Assembly (NCBI GenBank): GCA_004154925.1
Contig: QJNS01000072.1
Location: 255,179-319,178, forward strand
Reading direction: 5' to 3'
Length of the DNA stretch: 64,000 bases
Origin: Monosporascus cannonballus
Taxonomy: Eukaryota > Ascomycota > Sordariomycetes > Xylariales
Shown here: positions 63,826 to 64,000 of the stretch, in pieces
How the letters are laid out: the number at the start of each line of letters is the position of its first letter
Position numbering within the stretch: position 1 is the stretch's first letter
The notes under the pieces: generated by a model
Seen by the model: only the letters and a program-made list of their open reading frames with translations
Database searches by the model: none
What the model was told of the DNA's origin: nothing
Program-made: the position numbers and the translations under genes

Positions 63826-64000
63826 CTCTGTCTTTCTCCCCCTCCTTCCTCAACCTGGCCCTCAATCTCGGCGGCTAGAAATCCGACAAACTCAGGATAC
63901 GGACGCTACTAGTATGGCGTCGGGCGGGTTATCGGGTACGCATCGAATACTTCGTCCGCCGTGGATATGCTAAGCTTTGTCTGAGTCGCGAGATATGTTC
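63826..64000. promoter_or_regulatory. Upstream region of the Mba1/mL45-family gene
   Basis: 175 bp to the window edge. Nothing specific can be placed. The plus strand is C/T-rich near 63,826-63,865, so the sense strand is A/G-rich just before the ATG. Confidence 0.3.

Noticed and set aside
48454..64000. tRNA genes
   Set aside because: Scanned both strands by eye for B-box-like GGTTCGAATCC motifs; the few partial matches (for example near 58,757 and 61,680) have no supporting cloverleaf.

Overview
The window looks like chromosomal DNA of a filamentous ascomycete (Pezizomycotina). It has short spliced introns with GT..AG ends, a CT-rich leader, LTR chromoviruses, and massive C-to-T/G-to-A decay of the repeat-induced point mutation (RIP) type. 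It falls into two parts with a sharp border at 48,453/48,454.

Part 1 (1-48,453) is extremely AT-rich and has no living gene. It resolves almost completely into seven nested Gypsy-class LTR retrotransposons, joined here through their target-site duplications (TSDs). Element A (minus) is the host. Its 3' LTR runs off the left edge and its 5' LTR ends at 48,453. A is split by B (plus, 3,728-17,137), D (plus, 18,749-40,168) and G (minus, 41,397-48,290). B is split by C (plus, 7,296-14,164). D is split by E (plus, 21,791-35,812), and E's right LTR is split by F (minus, 28,704-35,428). A, B, C, F and G form one chromodomain-bearing family with alternative LTRs. D (206-bp LTRs) and E (424-bp LTRs, also with a chromodomain) are two further families. 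After the insertions are removed, A, B, D and E have the lengths expected of single elements. All are inactivated by RIP-type stops, and C has also lost the reverse transcriptase active-site motif. Short islands of nearly unmutated sequence lie at the insertion junctions. Most A/B/C/F/G-family copies, and element E, carry a decayed antisense reading frame beside the 3' LTR.

Part 2 (48,454-64,000) has normal composition and three genes. A ten-exon gene on plus (53,603-56,112) encodes a 588-residue RNA-binding protein with RRM domains, resembling the fungal Rim4-like/RNP-domain group. A four-exon gene on plus (58,050-60,301) encodes a sodium:solute-symporter-family transporter. It is intact from the second transmembrane region on, but has an in-frame TGA and apparent frame damage in the first exon. 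A two-exon gene on minus (62,832-63,825) encodes a mitochondrial inner-membrane/ribosome protein of the Mba1/mL45 (Tim44-like) family. The stretches 48.5-51.9, 56.1-58.0 and 60.3-62.8 kb hold nothing I can assign. The three genes show no sign of a shared pathway.
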